Positions 1 to 8,150 of a stretch of DNA of 64,000 nt are shown one piece after another. The DNA lies in assembly GCF_014385005.1 (NCBI RefSeq), contig NZ_JACRSZ010000015.1, forward strand, positions 35,291-99,290. The letters are read 5' to 3'. Every line of letters begins with the position of its first letter. Positions within the stretch are counted from its first letter, which is position 1. The notes under the pieces are model-generated. The model made no database searches. It was not told where the DNA came from and worked only from the letters and a program-made list of their open reading frames with translations. The translations under genes were made by a program, and so were the position numbers. Source of the DNA: Jingyaoa shaoxingensis. Its GTDB lineage: Bacteria; Bacillota; Clostridia; Lachnospirales; Lachnospiraceae.

Positions 1-504
1 GAGGAAGGTATGAATGCGATTAAAAATGAAATGGCATTAAGGACAAACAAGGATAAGCGAAAAGGCGCCTTAAAAGATGTTATAGCGGGTGCAGATGTAT
101 TTATCGGAGTCAGCGCGCCTGGAATGGTGACCACAGAGATGGTAAAAACAATGAATAAAGATTCGATTATTTTTGCCTGCGCCAATCCGACACCGGAAAT
201 ATTCCCAGATGATGCGAAAGCAGGAGGAGCAAAGGTTTGTTCTACGGGAAGAAGTGATTATCCAAATCAGATTAATAATGTTCTTGCTTTTCCTGGTATA
301 TTCAGAGGTGCTTTTGATGTACGGGCAAGTGATATCAATGATGAAATGAAAATTGCAGCGGCAAGAGCTCTTGCCGGATTGATTTCTGATGAAGAACTGA
401 ATGAGGATTATATTATACCAAAGGCGTTTGACCCACGTGTTGGAAAGACAGTGGCAGCAGCCGTAGCTGAGGCTGCCAGAAGAACAGGAGTAGCAAGAAT
501 CTGA
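1..504 (+). CDS. NAD(P)-dependent malic enzyme, C-terminal part (5' end outside window)
   Basis: This is the C-terminal NAD-binding half of a malic enzyme, which oxidatively decarboxylates malate to pyruvate in the cytoplasm. The frame is open from base 1, so the gene starts upstream. Visible family features are the stretch ADVFIGVSAPGMVT, the FACANPTPEIFPDDA segment and SDYPNQINNVLAFPGIFRGA, all typical of the malic enzyme nucleotide-binding domain. The stop codon TGA shares its last base with the ATG of the next gene, so the two are translationally coupled. The neighbouring permease and dehydrogenase suggest that it feeds a dicarboxylate or hydroxyacid pathway. The domain assignment is secure; the coenzyme cannot be decided from this fragment. 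Confidence 0.93.
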   Translation, partial: EEGMNAIKNEMALRTNKDKRKGALKDVIAGADVFIGVSAPGMVTTEMVKTMNKDSIIFACANPTPEIFPDDAKAGGAKVCSTGRSDYPNQINNVLAFPGIFRGAFDVRASDINDEMKIAAARALAGLISDEELNEDYIIPKAFDPRVGKTVAAAVAEAARRTGVARI

Positions 505-1415
505 TGAGCGGAAATCTGATGTTTGAGCTGCAGCTTACGATGTTTATTATGCTGGCAATTGGATTTTTCTGTGCAAAACGAGGCATGTTTACGAAAGAAG
601 GCAGAGAATGCCTGGTCAGTATTTTTATTAATGTGATGATTCCATGCAGTGTTGTTTCCGCATTTTATAAAAATATGACGCAGGATCTTCTTGGAAAAGG
701 CGGTTTGATGGTTTTGGCATTTACAGCAGACCTGACTTTTTGCTGGTTAATCGGAAAAGTCCTGTATATAAAAATCCGGTCAGATGAACAGGGAATTCTG
801 AAATATGCAACAATTATCAGTAATGCGCAGTTTATGGGTTTTCCAATCATTCAGGCAATATTTGGACAGGAAGGTTTGATGCTGGCATCTATGGCAATGA
901 TTCCGTCTACAATTTTTACCTGGACAGTGGCCTTGGCTCAGTTTACATCAATGGATGGAAAAAAGGGAATAAAAAGCGTTCTGAAGCATCCTTGTTTTCT
1001 TGCAGTAGTTGCAGGGATTCTGCTTGGAGCACTGAAGATTCCGCTGCCTTCATGTATGGTAGATGTTCTGGATCGTATGGGAAACTGTGTAATGCCGATA
1101 GCAATGCTTATTATAGGTTCTATCCTGGCAGGAGTTAAGGCCAGAAGTATTTTAGACTGGAAATTATATTATTTCAGTGCTATCCGGTTAATAGGAATTC
1201 CGGCTGTCATGTATTTGTTTTTTACAGCGGTAAAATTAGATCCATTGGTGCGCAATGTACTCGTTGTAATGGCTGGTACGCCGGCCGGAACGATTACGGC
1301 GATGCTTGCGGAAGAACATGGGGCTAATGCAGAATTTGCTTCCCAGCTTATTCTTGTTTCAACGTTACTTAGTATGATTACCTTGCCAATTTTGTATACA
1401 TTGTTGCAGTTGTAG
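504..1415 (+). CDS. AEC family transporter (auxin efflux carrier/malate permease type)
   Basis: A 303-residue integral membrane protein made almost entirely of hydrophobic helices (roughly ten), with the internal two-fold layout of the AEC family. Bacterial members carry organic acids such as malate. Landmarks are the charged motif FFCAKRGMFTKEGRECLV near residues 20-40, the helix-breaking NAQFMGFPIIQAIFG segment near 107-121 and NVLVVMAGTPAGTITAMLA near 252-270. The start ATG overlaps the malic enzyme stop, so both are made from one mRNA, which favours malate or a related acid as substrate. Substrate and direction of transport are inferred from context only. Confidence 0.88.
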   Translation: MSGNLMFELQLTMFIMLAIGFFCAKRGMFTKEGRECLVSIFINVMIPCSVVSAFYKNMTQDLLGKGGLMVLAFTADLTFCWLIGKVLYIKIRSDEQGILKYATIISNAQFMGFPIIQAIFGQEGLMLASMAMIPSTIFTWTVALAQFTSMDGKKGIKSVLKHPCFLAVVAGILLGALKIPLPSCMVDVLDRMGNCVMPIAMLIIGSILAGVKARSILDWKLYYFSAIRLIGIPAVMYLFFTAVKLDPLVRNVLVVMAGTPAGTITAMLAEEHGANAEFASQLILVSTLLSMITLPILYTLLQL

Positions 1416-1475
1416 AAAAGATCTGGCGATTGAATTTGTGAGCTTTTATTAAGTAGAAATGAGGTAGAAAAGATT

Positions 1476-2567
1476 ATGGCATATAGAAAAATGAATTATG
1501 AGAAACTGAGAGAATTGTCCAAACTGGTTTTTATGAAATATGGCTATTCAGAAGAAGATGCAGAGACCATTACAGATGTTTTATTGAAAGCAGATTTGAT
1601 GGGGATAGAGTCTCATGGTGTACAGAGAATGACTTTGTATCCATTCGGAATCAGTATTGGAAGAATTAAAGTAGACGCAAAACCGGAAATTGTAAGAGAA
1701 ACACCATTGAGTGCGGTTATTGATGCTCATGATGGAATGGGACAGATCGCAGGCGTGAAAGCTATGAAACTGGCTATCGAAAAAGCAAAACAGCATGGCA
1801 TGGGCTTTACAGTCGTAAGAAATTCGAATCATTATGGAATAGCAGGATATTACTCTCTGATGGCAGCCGAAGAGGGACTTGTAGGTATGTCTATGACGAA
1901 TACACAGGCATTGGTAGTTCCTACATTTGGTCAGAAACCAATACTTGGCACAAATCCTATTGCATTTACAGTTCCGGCAAAACCGTATCCATTCCATCTG
2001 GATATGTCTACAAGTGTAGTAACAGCAGGAAAGATGGAAGTTTATGCAAAAAACAAAAAACCTTGCCCGGAAGGCTGGCTGGTGGATGAAAACGGCGCTG
2101 TAAACACAGATGCAGGTGTTTTTGTGGCAAATCGTGGCACTGGTCGTGGCGGTCTGCTTCCGATTGGCGGTGCAGGTGAGCTCCACAGCGGTCATAAAGG
2201 ATATGGTATGTCTATGTTAGTGGAAATTATGACAGGCATTTTTGCAGGAGGTGTGACCAGTTCAGGTGTTCGTGTGGTGAAAGAAAAGGAATTATGTTGT
2301 CATATGTTCTGGGCAATAGATCCTGCAATGTTTAATGAAGATAAAGAAGAAATTTTTAAGCATCTTTCTGAATTCCTTCAGATGATTCGTGATTCCGATA
2401 AAGCAGAGGGACACGATCGTATTTACACACATGGTGAAAAAGAATTTGAAAACATGGAAAAGGTGAAAAAGGAAGGTGTATCTGTTAATGATGCAACCTA
2501 TGATGAAATAACAAAACTCAGTGAGAAACTGGGAATCTGCGCTGCTGACTATTTGGTGGAAGTGTAG
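1476..2567 (+). CDS. Ldh_2 family NAD(P)-dependent 2-hydroxyacid dehydrogenase (malate/lactate type)
   Basis: A 363-residue member of the Ldh_2 (YlbC/AllD/YiaK) superfamily, which interconverts 2-hydroxyacids and 2-oxoacids using NAD(P). The sequence has the family signature SHG at residues 46-48 and the active-site segment NSNHYGIAGYY with the catalytic His at 119, followed by the GTNPIAFTVPA stretch and a glycine-rich HSGHKGYGMSMLVE segment. Length is normal. A plausible ribosome binding site (GAGGTAG) precedes the ATG. It lies 60 bases after the AEC gene and is followed by a strong terminator, so malic enzyme, permease and dehydrogenase probably form one transcript. Malate, lactate, ureidoglycolate and sugar-acid reductases share this fold, so the substrate is open. 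Confidence 0.9.
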   Translation: MAYRKMNYEKLRELSKLVFMKYGYSEEDAETITDVLLKADLMGIESHGVQRMTLYPFGISIGRIKVDAKPEIVRETPLSAVIDAHDGMGQIAGVKAMKLAIEKAKQHGMGFTVVRNSNHYGIAGYYSLMAAEEGLVGMSMTNTQALVVPTFGQKPILGTNPIAFTVPAKPYPFHLDMSTSVVTAGKMEVYAKNKKPCPEGWLVDENGAVNTDAGVFVANRGTGRGGLLPIGGAGELHSGHKGYGMSMLVEIMTGIFAGGVTSSGVRVVKEKELCCHMFWAIDPAMFNEDKEEIFKHLSEFLQMIRDSDKAEGHDRIYTHGEKEFENMEKVKKEGVSVNDATYDEITKLSEKLGICAADYLVEV

Positions 2568-2596
2568 CTGTTAAAATGTAAGTGACCCTTTGAAAC

Positions 2597-2650
2597 GGGA
2601 CTGATCTGAATACTGAGATGAAGTTCGAAAGTATTCGGATCAGTCCCTTT
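2597..2650 (+). terminator. Rho-independent terminator after the dehydrogenase gene
   Basis: An 18-bp inverted repeat (2597-2614 with 2630-2647) pairs completely apart from one G-U, and is followed by TTTCTGTTT. It separates the malic enzyme/AEC/dehydrogenase unit from the TRAP operon. Confidence 0.85.
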
Positions 2651-2747
2651 CTGTTTGCGTACAGATTTGGTATATATCTGGAAAGTAGAAAAAACAAAGT
2701 CATATTTGTGCAAAAGTTCCAAAAAAGAAAAATACTTAAAATAATTA

Positions 2748-2776
2748 TTGACTAATTTTAATATAACTGTTAAAGT
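2748..2776 (+). promoter_or_regulatory. Promoter of the TRAP transporter operon
   Basis: TTGACT (2748-2753) and TAAAGT (2771-2776) are spaced by 17 bases, a good vegetative promoter, 74 bases before the dctP start. The predicted start of transcription lies just before a conserved operator half-site. Confidence 0.6.
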
Positions 2777-2793
2777 ATGTTCATGGGTAGGAC

Positions 2794-2803
2794 ATCATAC
2801 AAT
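2794..2803 (+). promoter_or_regulatory. Operator half-site shared with the aldolase promoter
   Basis: The 10-mer ATCATACAAT is identical to the right arm of the perfect palindrome at 7163-7190. Here it lies just downstream of the expected transcription start and is followed by three near-identical copies of ACAATAA(C/T). I see no matching left arm at the same spacing, so binding by the same regulator (probably the GntR protein at 9430) is an inference. Confidence 0.45.
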
Positions 2804-2849
2804 AACACAATAACACAATAATACAATGTATAGCGAAAGGGGTATGAAA

Positions 2850-3908
2850 ATGAAATTAAGAAAAAGTGTGATCGCAACTCTTGTATCAGCAACAATGTTA
2901 GCAGTAGGGCTGGGCGCTTCAGCACAGGCAGATGACAATGTAGTAAAAATTGCATTTACAGATGCACCGACACTTAAAGTTGGTGATATGGAGATTTATC
3001 ACCCATCCTATGCAGCAATGTTAGCATTCAAAGGGGCATTTGAGAAAAGCACAAATGGAGAGTACAGCGTTGAATTATATCCAAATGGAACACTCGGTGA
3101 TGCTGCTTCGACTATGGAACAGATGTTAATCGGAACTCTTCAGGGAAGCACACCGGCTGATGGCGCACTTTCCGCATTTGCACCGGACATTCAGGCATTT
3201 ACGGTTCCATATTTGTTCTCTGAAGTAACGGTAGCCTATGATGTGTTGGATGGTGAATTTTGCCAGAATTTATTTAATGATATTGCAGAAGAAACCGGAA
3301 TACGAGTAATCGCATCATATGACAACGGTGGATTCAGACACTTTACAAACAGCAAGAAAGAAATCAAAACAGCAGCGGATATGGAAGGATTAAATATTCG
3401 TGTTATGGACAGCCCGGTATATTTGAAACTGATAGAGTCTCTTGGCGCATCTGCTACACCGGTTGCTTTCCTTGAACTGTACAGCGCCTTACAGACTGGT
3501 GTGGTAGACGGACAGGAAAACTCAGCAGTTACTACACTTGGTGCATCCTTGAATGAAGTTCAGAAATATTGCACACTGGATGGTCATCTTCTTGGACTTG
3601 CATTTTTGACAGTCAGTGAGAGCTGGTATCAGAGCCTTGATGCAGAGACACAGAAAAAAGTTCTTATTGCAGGAGAAGAAGCTTCTATCGCAGCACGCGG
3701 CACCTGTCGTTATGCAGAATCAATAGCAATCAATACTTTGTCAGAAGAAGGCGTGCAGGTTTATTCACCTACAGCAGAAGAGCTGGAAACATTTAAAGTA
3801 TCACAGGAACCGGTTATTGAGTATCTGAAAACTGAAATTGATCCAGAAGTAGTAGATGGATTGTTAGGAGCTGTTGAGGAAGAAGAGATAAAAGCAGGTC
3901 TCAAGTAA
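2850..3908 (+). CDS. dctP: TRAP transporter substrate-binding protein
   Basis: The exported solute receptor of a TRAP transporter, which captures an organic acid outside the membrane and hands it to the DctQM permease. A signal peptide (MKLRKSVIATLVS with a hydrophobic core ending near ASA-QA) precedes a DctP-type domain. The diagnostic segment LNIRVMDSPVYLKLIESLGA carries the conserved Arg that salt-bridges a carboxylate, and is followed by VAFLELYSALQTGVVDGQEN. An AAAGGGG ribosome binding site at 2836-2842 fits ATG 2850 with a 7-base gap; the ATG codons at 2826 and 2844 are in frame but poorly spaced. A hairpin after the gene separates it from the permease genes. The ligand is probably a C4-C6 acid given the neighbouring enzymes. 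Confidence 0.93.
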   Translation: MKLRKSVIATLVSATMLAVGLGASAQADDNVVKIAFTDAPTLKVGDMEIYHPSYAAMLAFKGAFEKSTNGEYSVELYPNGTLGDAASTMEQMLIGTLQGSTPADGALSAFAPDIQAFTVPYLFSEVTVAYDVLDGEFCQNLFNDIAEETGIRVIASYDNGGFRHFTNSKKEIKTAADMEGLNIRVMDSPVYLKLIESLGASATPVAFLELYSALQTGVVDGQENSAVTTLGASLNEVQKYCTLDGHLLGLAFLTVSESWYQSLDAETQKKVLIAGEEASIAARGTCRYAESIAINTLSEEGVQVYSPTAEELETFKVSQEPVIEYLKTEIDPEVVDGLLGAVEEEEIKAGLK

Positions 3909-3949
3909 AAGGAAACCTGAAGGATATATATTAACAGGCGAGAATAAAA

Positions 3950-3991
3950 TCTGCGGATGATCTGTCTGGATGATCCGCAGAATTATTTTTT
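3950..3991 (+). terminator. Stem-loop with T-run between dctP and dctQ (partial terminator)
   Basis: A 9-bp perfect stem (3950-3958 with 3973-3981) is followed by AATTATTTTTTC. Because dctQ follows without another clear promoter, it more likely attenuates or protects the dctP message, giving more binding protein than permease. Confidence 0.7.
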
Positions 3992-4009
3992 CAGAGTGGA
4001 GGGATAAAC

Positions 4010-4498
4010 GTGGAGGTCATAAAAAAAATCAGTTCTGCAATTGATAAAGCGATAACGGTTATCTGCATTATCTTAATGGCAGCAATGACAGTGATAGTTT
4101 TAATTCAGGTATCGACGAGATTCTTACCTGTAAGAAATCCAAATTGGACAGAAGAATTGTCCAGATATTTGATGATTTACATAGCATACCTTGGAGCAAG
4201 TACGGGAATTAAAGAATGGTCGAATGTTGGGGTTGACTTTATTATCACACGGCTTCCGGGGATCGGCAGATATATTTTGAATATAATTATTCGATTGGCA
4301 ATTCTGGTATTTTGGTGTCTGGCATTATATTTATCTATGCAGGTATTTCCGAAGACCGGTCTTTTCCAGAAAAGTGCATCCATGGGATTCCCTCTTTTAT
4401 ATGCACAGTGCTCCATTATTATTGGATCCTGCTTATGCATTATTCAGGGAATTTGTCAGATTATCACATATATAGCGGGAGGTGTTAAAAATGCTTGA
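4010..4498 (+). CDS. dctQ: TRAP transporter small permease
   Basis: A 162-residue protein with four predicted membrane helices, the small subunit of the TRAP permease. The motif NPNWTEELSRYLMIYIAYLG near residues 44-63 is characteristic of DctQ, as is the following GASTGIKEW. The likely start is GTG at 4010, placed six bases after GGAGGG. The gene overlaps dctM by eight bases, so the two membrane subunits are translationally coupled and should form the complex with the DctP protein upstream. Confidence 0.92.
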   Translation: MEVIKKISSAIDKAITVICIILMAAMTVIVLIQVSTRFLPVRNPNWTEELSRYLMIYIAYLGASTGIKEWSNVGVDFIITRLPGIGRYILNIIIRLAILVFWCLALYLSMQVFPKTGLFQKSASMGFPLLYAQCSIIIGSCLCIIQGICQIITYIAGGVKNA

Positions 4499-5777
4499 AT
4501 TTGGTATTGCAACCGTTTTACTGATTGGAACCATTTTAATTGGTTTTCCCATAGCATTTTCGATTGGTATTACAACAGTGATCTACATTTTGATGACGAA
4601 TCCGGCCAATATTTCAGCAATTCCGATTCGTATGTTCTCAGGTATTAATTCATTTACATTGATGGCATTACCGCTGTTTATGCTGGCAGCTGAGATTATG
4701 ATCCGGACAGGGATTTCTTCAAAACTTTTTGACTTTGTGCGTATTACCCGATTTGGAAAAAAGAGAGGCGGACTGGCCTATGTAAATATTCTGGTAAGTA
4801 CAATTTTTGGAAGTATATCAGGTGCAGCTCTTTCAGATATTGCAGGGCTTGGTGCAGTAGAACTTCAGGCTATGGACGAAGACGGTTATGACAAAGGATT
4901 TTCCTGTGCTGTAACAGCAGCTTCTTCTATTCAGAGTCCGCTGATTCCACCGAGTAATGTAGCCATTCTTTATGCAGGAACAATGGCATTATCCGTTGGT
5001 GCAGTGCTGTACGCAGGTCTGATTCCGGGACTGTTGCTTGCTTTTGGTGAAATGGCATATGTGAAGCTGAATTCCAAAAAATTCCCTATGCATGAAAAAG
5101 AATATACAAAAGAAGAAAAGAAAGATATCCGTAAGCGTGGTCTGATCGCTATGGGAATGCCACTGATTATTCTGATTGGCATTACAGCAGGGATTGTAAC
5201 CCCGACAGAAGCGGCAGCAGTAGCAGTTTTGTATGCACTGATCGTAGGTATCTTTGTATTTCATAATCTGACACTTGAGATGGTCATCAGTTCTTTAAAA
5301 GCAGCTGGAAAGACCACTGCGAACTTGTTTATTATTACTTCTTTATCTGCAGTATTTGCATGGGCAATTGGTGTAGAAAACATACCGGCACAGCTCACAG
5401 CATTTATGATGTCTGTAACGGAAAGTAAATATGTGATGCTGTTAATTATTAACCTGATTTTCCTGATTGTAGGAATGTGGATGGAGACATCAGCTGCGAT
5501 TCTTCTGTTTGTCCCGATTCTGGCACCTATGGTAACTTCTATGGGAGTACATCCGGTGCATTTCGCAGTGATTGTAATTGTGAATTTAACGGTTGGACTG
5601 ATTACACCACCTGTAGGTGTAGTATTGTATGCAGTTGCAAATGTAGGAAAAGAGAAGTTCGAGACTGTAGTAAAATCCACAATGCCGTTCATACTTATGG
5701 GCTTCGCATTGGTAGTGATACTGACTTTTGTACCGGAATTATGCCTGTTCCTGCCACGTATCATGGGATTCCTGTAA
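4491..5777 (+). CDS. dctM: TRAP transporter large permease
   Basis: The 12-helix Na+-coupled permease subunit of the TRAP system, about 428 residues, the usual length. Family hallmarks include FPIAFSIGITTVIY near the start, GRMALPLFMLAAE-like LMALPLFMLAAEIMIRTGIS, the GSISGAALSDIAGLGAVE loop, SSIQSPLIPPSNVAILYAGT and VGLITPPVGVVLYAV near the C terminus. ATG 4491 is chosen because GGGAGG lies eight bases before it. It overlaps dctQ and is followed 24 bases later by the LarA-like gene, so transport and metabolism genes share a transcript. Confidence 0.95.
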   Translation: MLEFGIATVLLIGTILIGFPIAFSIGITTVIYILMTNPANISAIPIRMFSGINSFTLMALPLFMLAAEIMIRTGISSKLFDFVRITRFGKKRGGLAYVNILVSTIFGSISGAALSDIAGLGAVELQAMDEDGYDKGFSCAVTAASSIQSPLIPPSNVAILYAGTMALSVGAVLYAGLIPGLLLAFGEMAYVKLNSKKFPMHEKEYTKEEKKDIRKRGLIAMGMPLIILIGITAGIVTPTEAAAVAVLYALIVGIFVFHNLTLEMVISSLKAAGKTTANLFIITSLSAVFAWAIGVENIPAQLTAFMMSVTESKYVMLLIINLIFLIVGMWMETSAAILLFVPILAPMVTSMGVHPVHFAVIVIVNLTVGLITPPVGVVLYAVANVGKEKFETVVKSTMPFILMGFALVVILTFVPELCLFLPRIMGFL

Positions 5778-5801
5778 ACCATACAAGAGAGGTACTGAAA
5801 A

Positions 5802-7124
5802 ATGATTTTTGATAAGCTGTTAGAGGAAACAAGAATTCCTAAAATGGTAAAAGTAAAGTATCACATTCAGCGTGGAGAGGTGAGTGCCAGTCAGATTCCG
5901 GGTATTATCAGAGAATCACTGGAAAGTCAGCATCTCCTGGATCGGATTGAGGAAGGAAAAACGGTTGCACTGACTTGCGGAAGCAGGGAAATCTGTAATA
6001 TTGATATTATTCTTCGCAGTGTGATCGAATTGCTGAAAGAAAAAGGGGCAGAACCGTTTATTTTTCCTGCAATGGGAAGTCACGGCGGGGCTAATGCAGA
6101 AGGGCAGAAAGAGATTCTGGCAGGTTATGGTGTTACAGAAGAAACCATGGGCGTACCTGTGAAAGCTTCTATGGATACGGTAATTCTTGGAAAGAGTCCA
6201 AAGGGGCTGGAGGTTCATTTTGATAAGTATGCGGATGAGGCAGATTATGTAATCCCGATTGGAAGAGTGAAACCACATACAGATTTCAGAGGGAAAATAG
6301 AGAGTGGCCTGATGAAGATGCTGACGATCGGCTGTGGAAAACAGCATGGTGCCAACATATGCCATACGCTGGGATTCCCTATGATGGCGGAAAATGTAAC
6401 AGAGATCGCCAGAGTAATTTTGGAAAAGAAACAGATTCCATTTGGTATTGCCATTGTAGAGGATGCCTTTCATGGCACCTACAAGATACAGGCAATTGCA
6501 GGTGAAAAGATAGAAGAAGAGGAAGAAAAACTGCTGATCCAGGCGAAAGCGCTGGTTCCGGGCATTCCTTTTGATAAAGTGGATGTTCTGGTACTGGATG
6601 AGATCGGAAAAGACGTGAGTGGAGCAGGAATGGATCCGAATGTTACGGGACGTTCCAGTATGCTTGGGCGTTGGAAACCATTTATTGAGCGTATTGTAGT
6701 GTTGGATCTTACAGAAAAATCGCATCATAACGGATGTGGAATTGGAGGAGCAGATATTACGACTCAGAGATTTTTTGAAAAAATGGATTTTGTGACCTCC
6801 TATCCAAATGGAATTACCAGTCATGATCCTTGCAGTATGAGAATTCCGCCTGTAATGCCTAATGATGAATGTGCAGTTAAGATGGCTTTGCAGACCTGTA
6901 TGGATAATGACAGAACTATGGATTACAGAATGGTTTGGATGAAGAATACACTTCATGTAGAGTCTTTCTGGATTTCTGAATCATTAGTGGAGGAGGCAAA
7001 AAAGAATCCTTCTCTGTCGATAGAGAGTGAGCCTGAAGAGACTCCGTTTAACGAGAATGGAAATGTCATTTGGCTGAAGGAACCTGTTCAGACATACGGT
7101 GTACATGAGAATCAAAAAAGATGA
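5802..7124 (+). CDS. LarA-like (DUF2088) nickel-pincer racemase family protein
   Basis: A 440-residue protein of the lactate-racemase superfamily, whose studied members invert the alpha carbon of 2-hydroxyacids using a nickel-pincer cofactor. The N-terminal fold with PAMGSHGG at residues 89-96, the GRVKPHTDFRGKIESGL segment at 154-170 and GCGKQHGAN at 177-185 give conserved His and Lys residues in positions expected for the active site (H94, H159, K165 or K180, H182). No larB, larC or larE cofactor genes lie in this window, so they must be elsewhere if the enzyme uses the pincer. It is in the TRAP operon, directly after dctM. Substrate is unknown; the setting suggests a hydroxyacid imported by the TRAP system. 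Confidence 0.8.
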   Translation: MIFDKLLEETRIPKMVKVKYHIQRGEVSASQIPGIIRESLESQHLLDRIEEGKTVALTCGSREICNIDIILRSVIELLKEKGAEPFIFPAMGSHGGANAEGQKEILAGYGVTEETMGVPVKASMDTVILGKSPKGLEVHFDKYADEADYVIPIGRVKPHTDFRGKIESGLMKMLTIGCGKQHGANICHTLGFPMMAENVTEIARVILEKKQIPFGIAIVEDAFHGTYKIQAIAGEKIEEEEEKLLIQAKALVPGIPFDKVDVLVLDEIGKDVSGAGMDPNVTGRSSMLGRWKPFIERIVVLDLTEKSHHNGCGIGGADITTQRFFEKMDFVTSYPNGITSHDPCSMRIPPVMPNDECAVKMALQTCMDNDRTMDYRMVWMKNTLHVESFWISESLVEEAKKNPSLSIESEPEETPFNENGNVIWLKEPVQTYGVHENQKR

Positions 7125-7143
7125 GAAATATTAGTTTTTAGTA

Positions 7144-7172
7144 TTGACGAAAAAGAAACAATATTGTATGAT
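7144..7172 (+). promoter_or_regulatory. Promoter of the two DapA-family genes
   Basis: TTGACG (7144-7149) and TATGAT (7167-7172) are 17 bases apart, near consensus. The -10 box lies inside the left arm of the palindrome at 7163-7190, the geometry of a repressor operator. Confidence 0.75.
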
Positions 7173-7190
7173 TATAACACATCATACAAT
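7163..7190. promoter_or_regulatory. Perfect palindromic operator over the -10 box
   Basis: ATTGTATGAT (7163-7172) and ATCATACAAT (7181-7190) are exact reverse complements with an 8-base spacer. The right arm is repeated in part immediately downstream (ATCATACAATCATACAA). The same 10-mer occurs at 2794. The GntR/FadR-type regulator encoded at 9430 is the obvious candidate ligand-responsive repressor, but no binding evidence is available. Confidence 0.7.
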
Positions 7191-7229
7191 CATACAAAAC
7201 ATAAGGAGAGGAAAAGGAGGCAATTAAGA

Positions 7230-8105
7230 ATGGCAAAAAAAATTGCGGGAATTATCCCGCCAATTGTTACTCCGTTTGATCCGGATGGTTCAATTAATCT
7301 GAAATTGGCAGAGAAAGAAATGAAGATTTGTCTGGACGCAGGAGTGCATGGTATCAGTGTTGGAGGCAGTACAGGAGAAGGACCTACACTTCGGGATGAA
7401 GAACTGGTAGAACTGATCGGTGTTGCAAAGAAACTTCTGAAAGAAGAACAGAGTCTGGTATGTGGTGTTATGCGGACCTGTACAAGAGATGCGGTACGTG
7501 CCGGACTGGCAGCAAAAGAGGCTGGAGCAGATGCCATCATGGTAACACCACCGGCATATAACGTATTAGTTCCGAATGAACAGGGAATGTTCGATTATTA
7601 CAGCACCATATCAAAAGAAGTGCAGCTTCCGATTATTATTTACAACGTAATTCCTCAGAATACCATTCTTCCTGGACTGTTTAAACGTCTGGTAGACGAA
7701 ACCGAGTATGTACGAGGTGTAAAGCAAAGCGTGGGAAGTGTTCCTGCATTGTATGCAATGAAAATGGCAGTTGGTGATAAAGGCGATGTTTATGCTGCTA
7801 CAGATGATATGCTGTATACCTGCTATGAACTGGGAGCAAGCGGTGCGATTTCCGCAATTCTTTCCGTATTCCCGAAAGAATGTGTAGACATGTTCAACTA
7901 TCAGCAAAATGGCGAAAAGGAAAAAGCTTTTGCAATACAAAATGCTTTATATAACAAATGGCAGTGTCTTGGCGGCAACCAGTTCCCAATTCGTTTGAAA
8001 TATGCGTTAGAAGTTCTTGGACGCGAGCCGGGGCTTTGCAGAAGTCCGATTACTTACCTGCCTGACGACGAGAAGGCAAAGATCAGAGCAGCATTTATGG
8101 AATAA
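7230..8105 (+). CDS. DapA/NanA superfamily aldolase, first paralogue
   Basis: A 291-residue class I aldolase of the dihydrodipicolinate synthase/N-acetylneuraminate lyase family, which makes or breaks C-C bonds with pyruvate through a lysine Schiff base. The pattern GGSTGEGPTL at 45-54, Tyr138 in IIIYNVIPQN and the Schiff-base Lys165 in GVKQS are visible. GGSTGE replaces the GTTGE typical of true DapA, and the usual KDxSG context is KQSVG, so lysine biosynthesis is unlikely. The start at 7230 follows AAGGAGG; an upstream in-frame ATG at 7164 lies in the operator. Catabolic cleavage of a 2-oxo acid to pyruvate plus an aldehyde fits the operon. Confidence 0.88.
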   Translation: MAKKIAGIIPPIVTPFDPDGSINLKLAEKEMKICLDAGVHGISVGGSTGEGPTLRDEELVELIGVAKKLLKEEQSLVCGVMRTCTRDAVRAGLAAKEAGADAIMVTPPAYNVLVPNEQGMFDYYSTISKEVQLPIIIYNVIPQNTILPGLFKRLVDETEYVRGVKQSVGSVPALYAMKMAVGDKGDVYAATDDMLYTCYELGASGAISAILSVFPKECVDMFNYQQNGEKEKAFAIQNALYNKWQCLGGNQFPIRLKYALEVLGREPGLCRSPITYLPDDEKAKIRAAFME

Positions 8106-8150
8106 AGTTTTTACAAAAAAAATTATATATATAAGCGGAGGGTTAAAAAA

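Noticed and set aside
2776..2785. Left arm of a palindrome at the TRAP promoter
   Set aside because: At the spacing used at 7163 the sequence does not match; only the right half-site is supported.
5477..5812. 111-codon plus-strand frame overlapping dctM
   Set aside because: Entirely inside and just past dctM in another frame, with no independent start signal.
5916..6956. 346-codon open frame on the minus strand
   Set aside because: Mirror of the LarA-like gene; low-complexity His/Phe-rich translation without a start signal.
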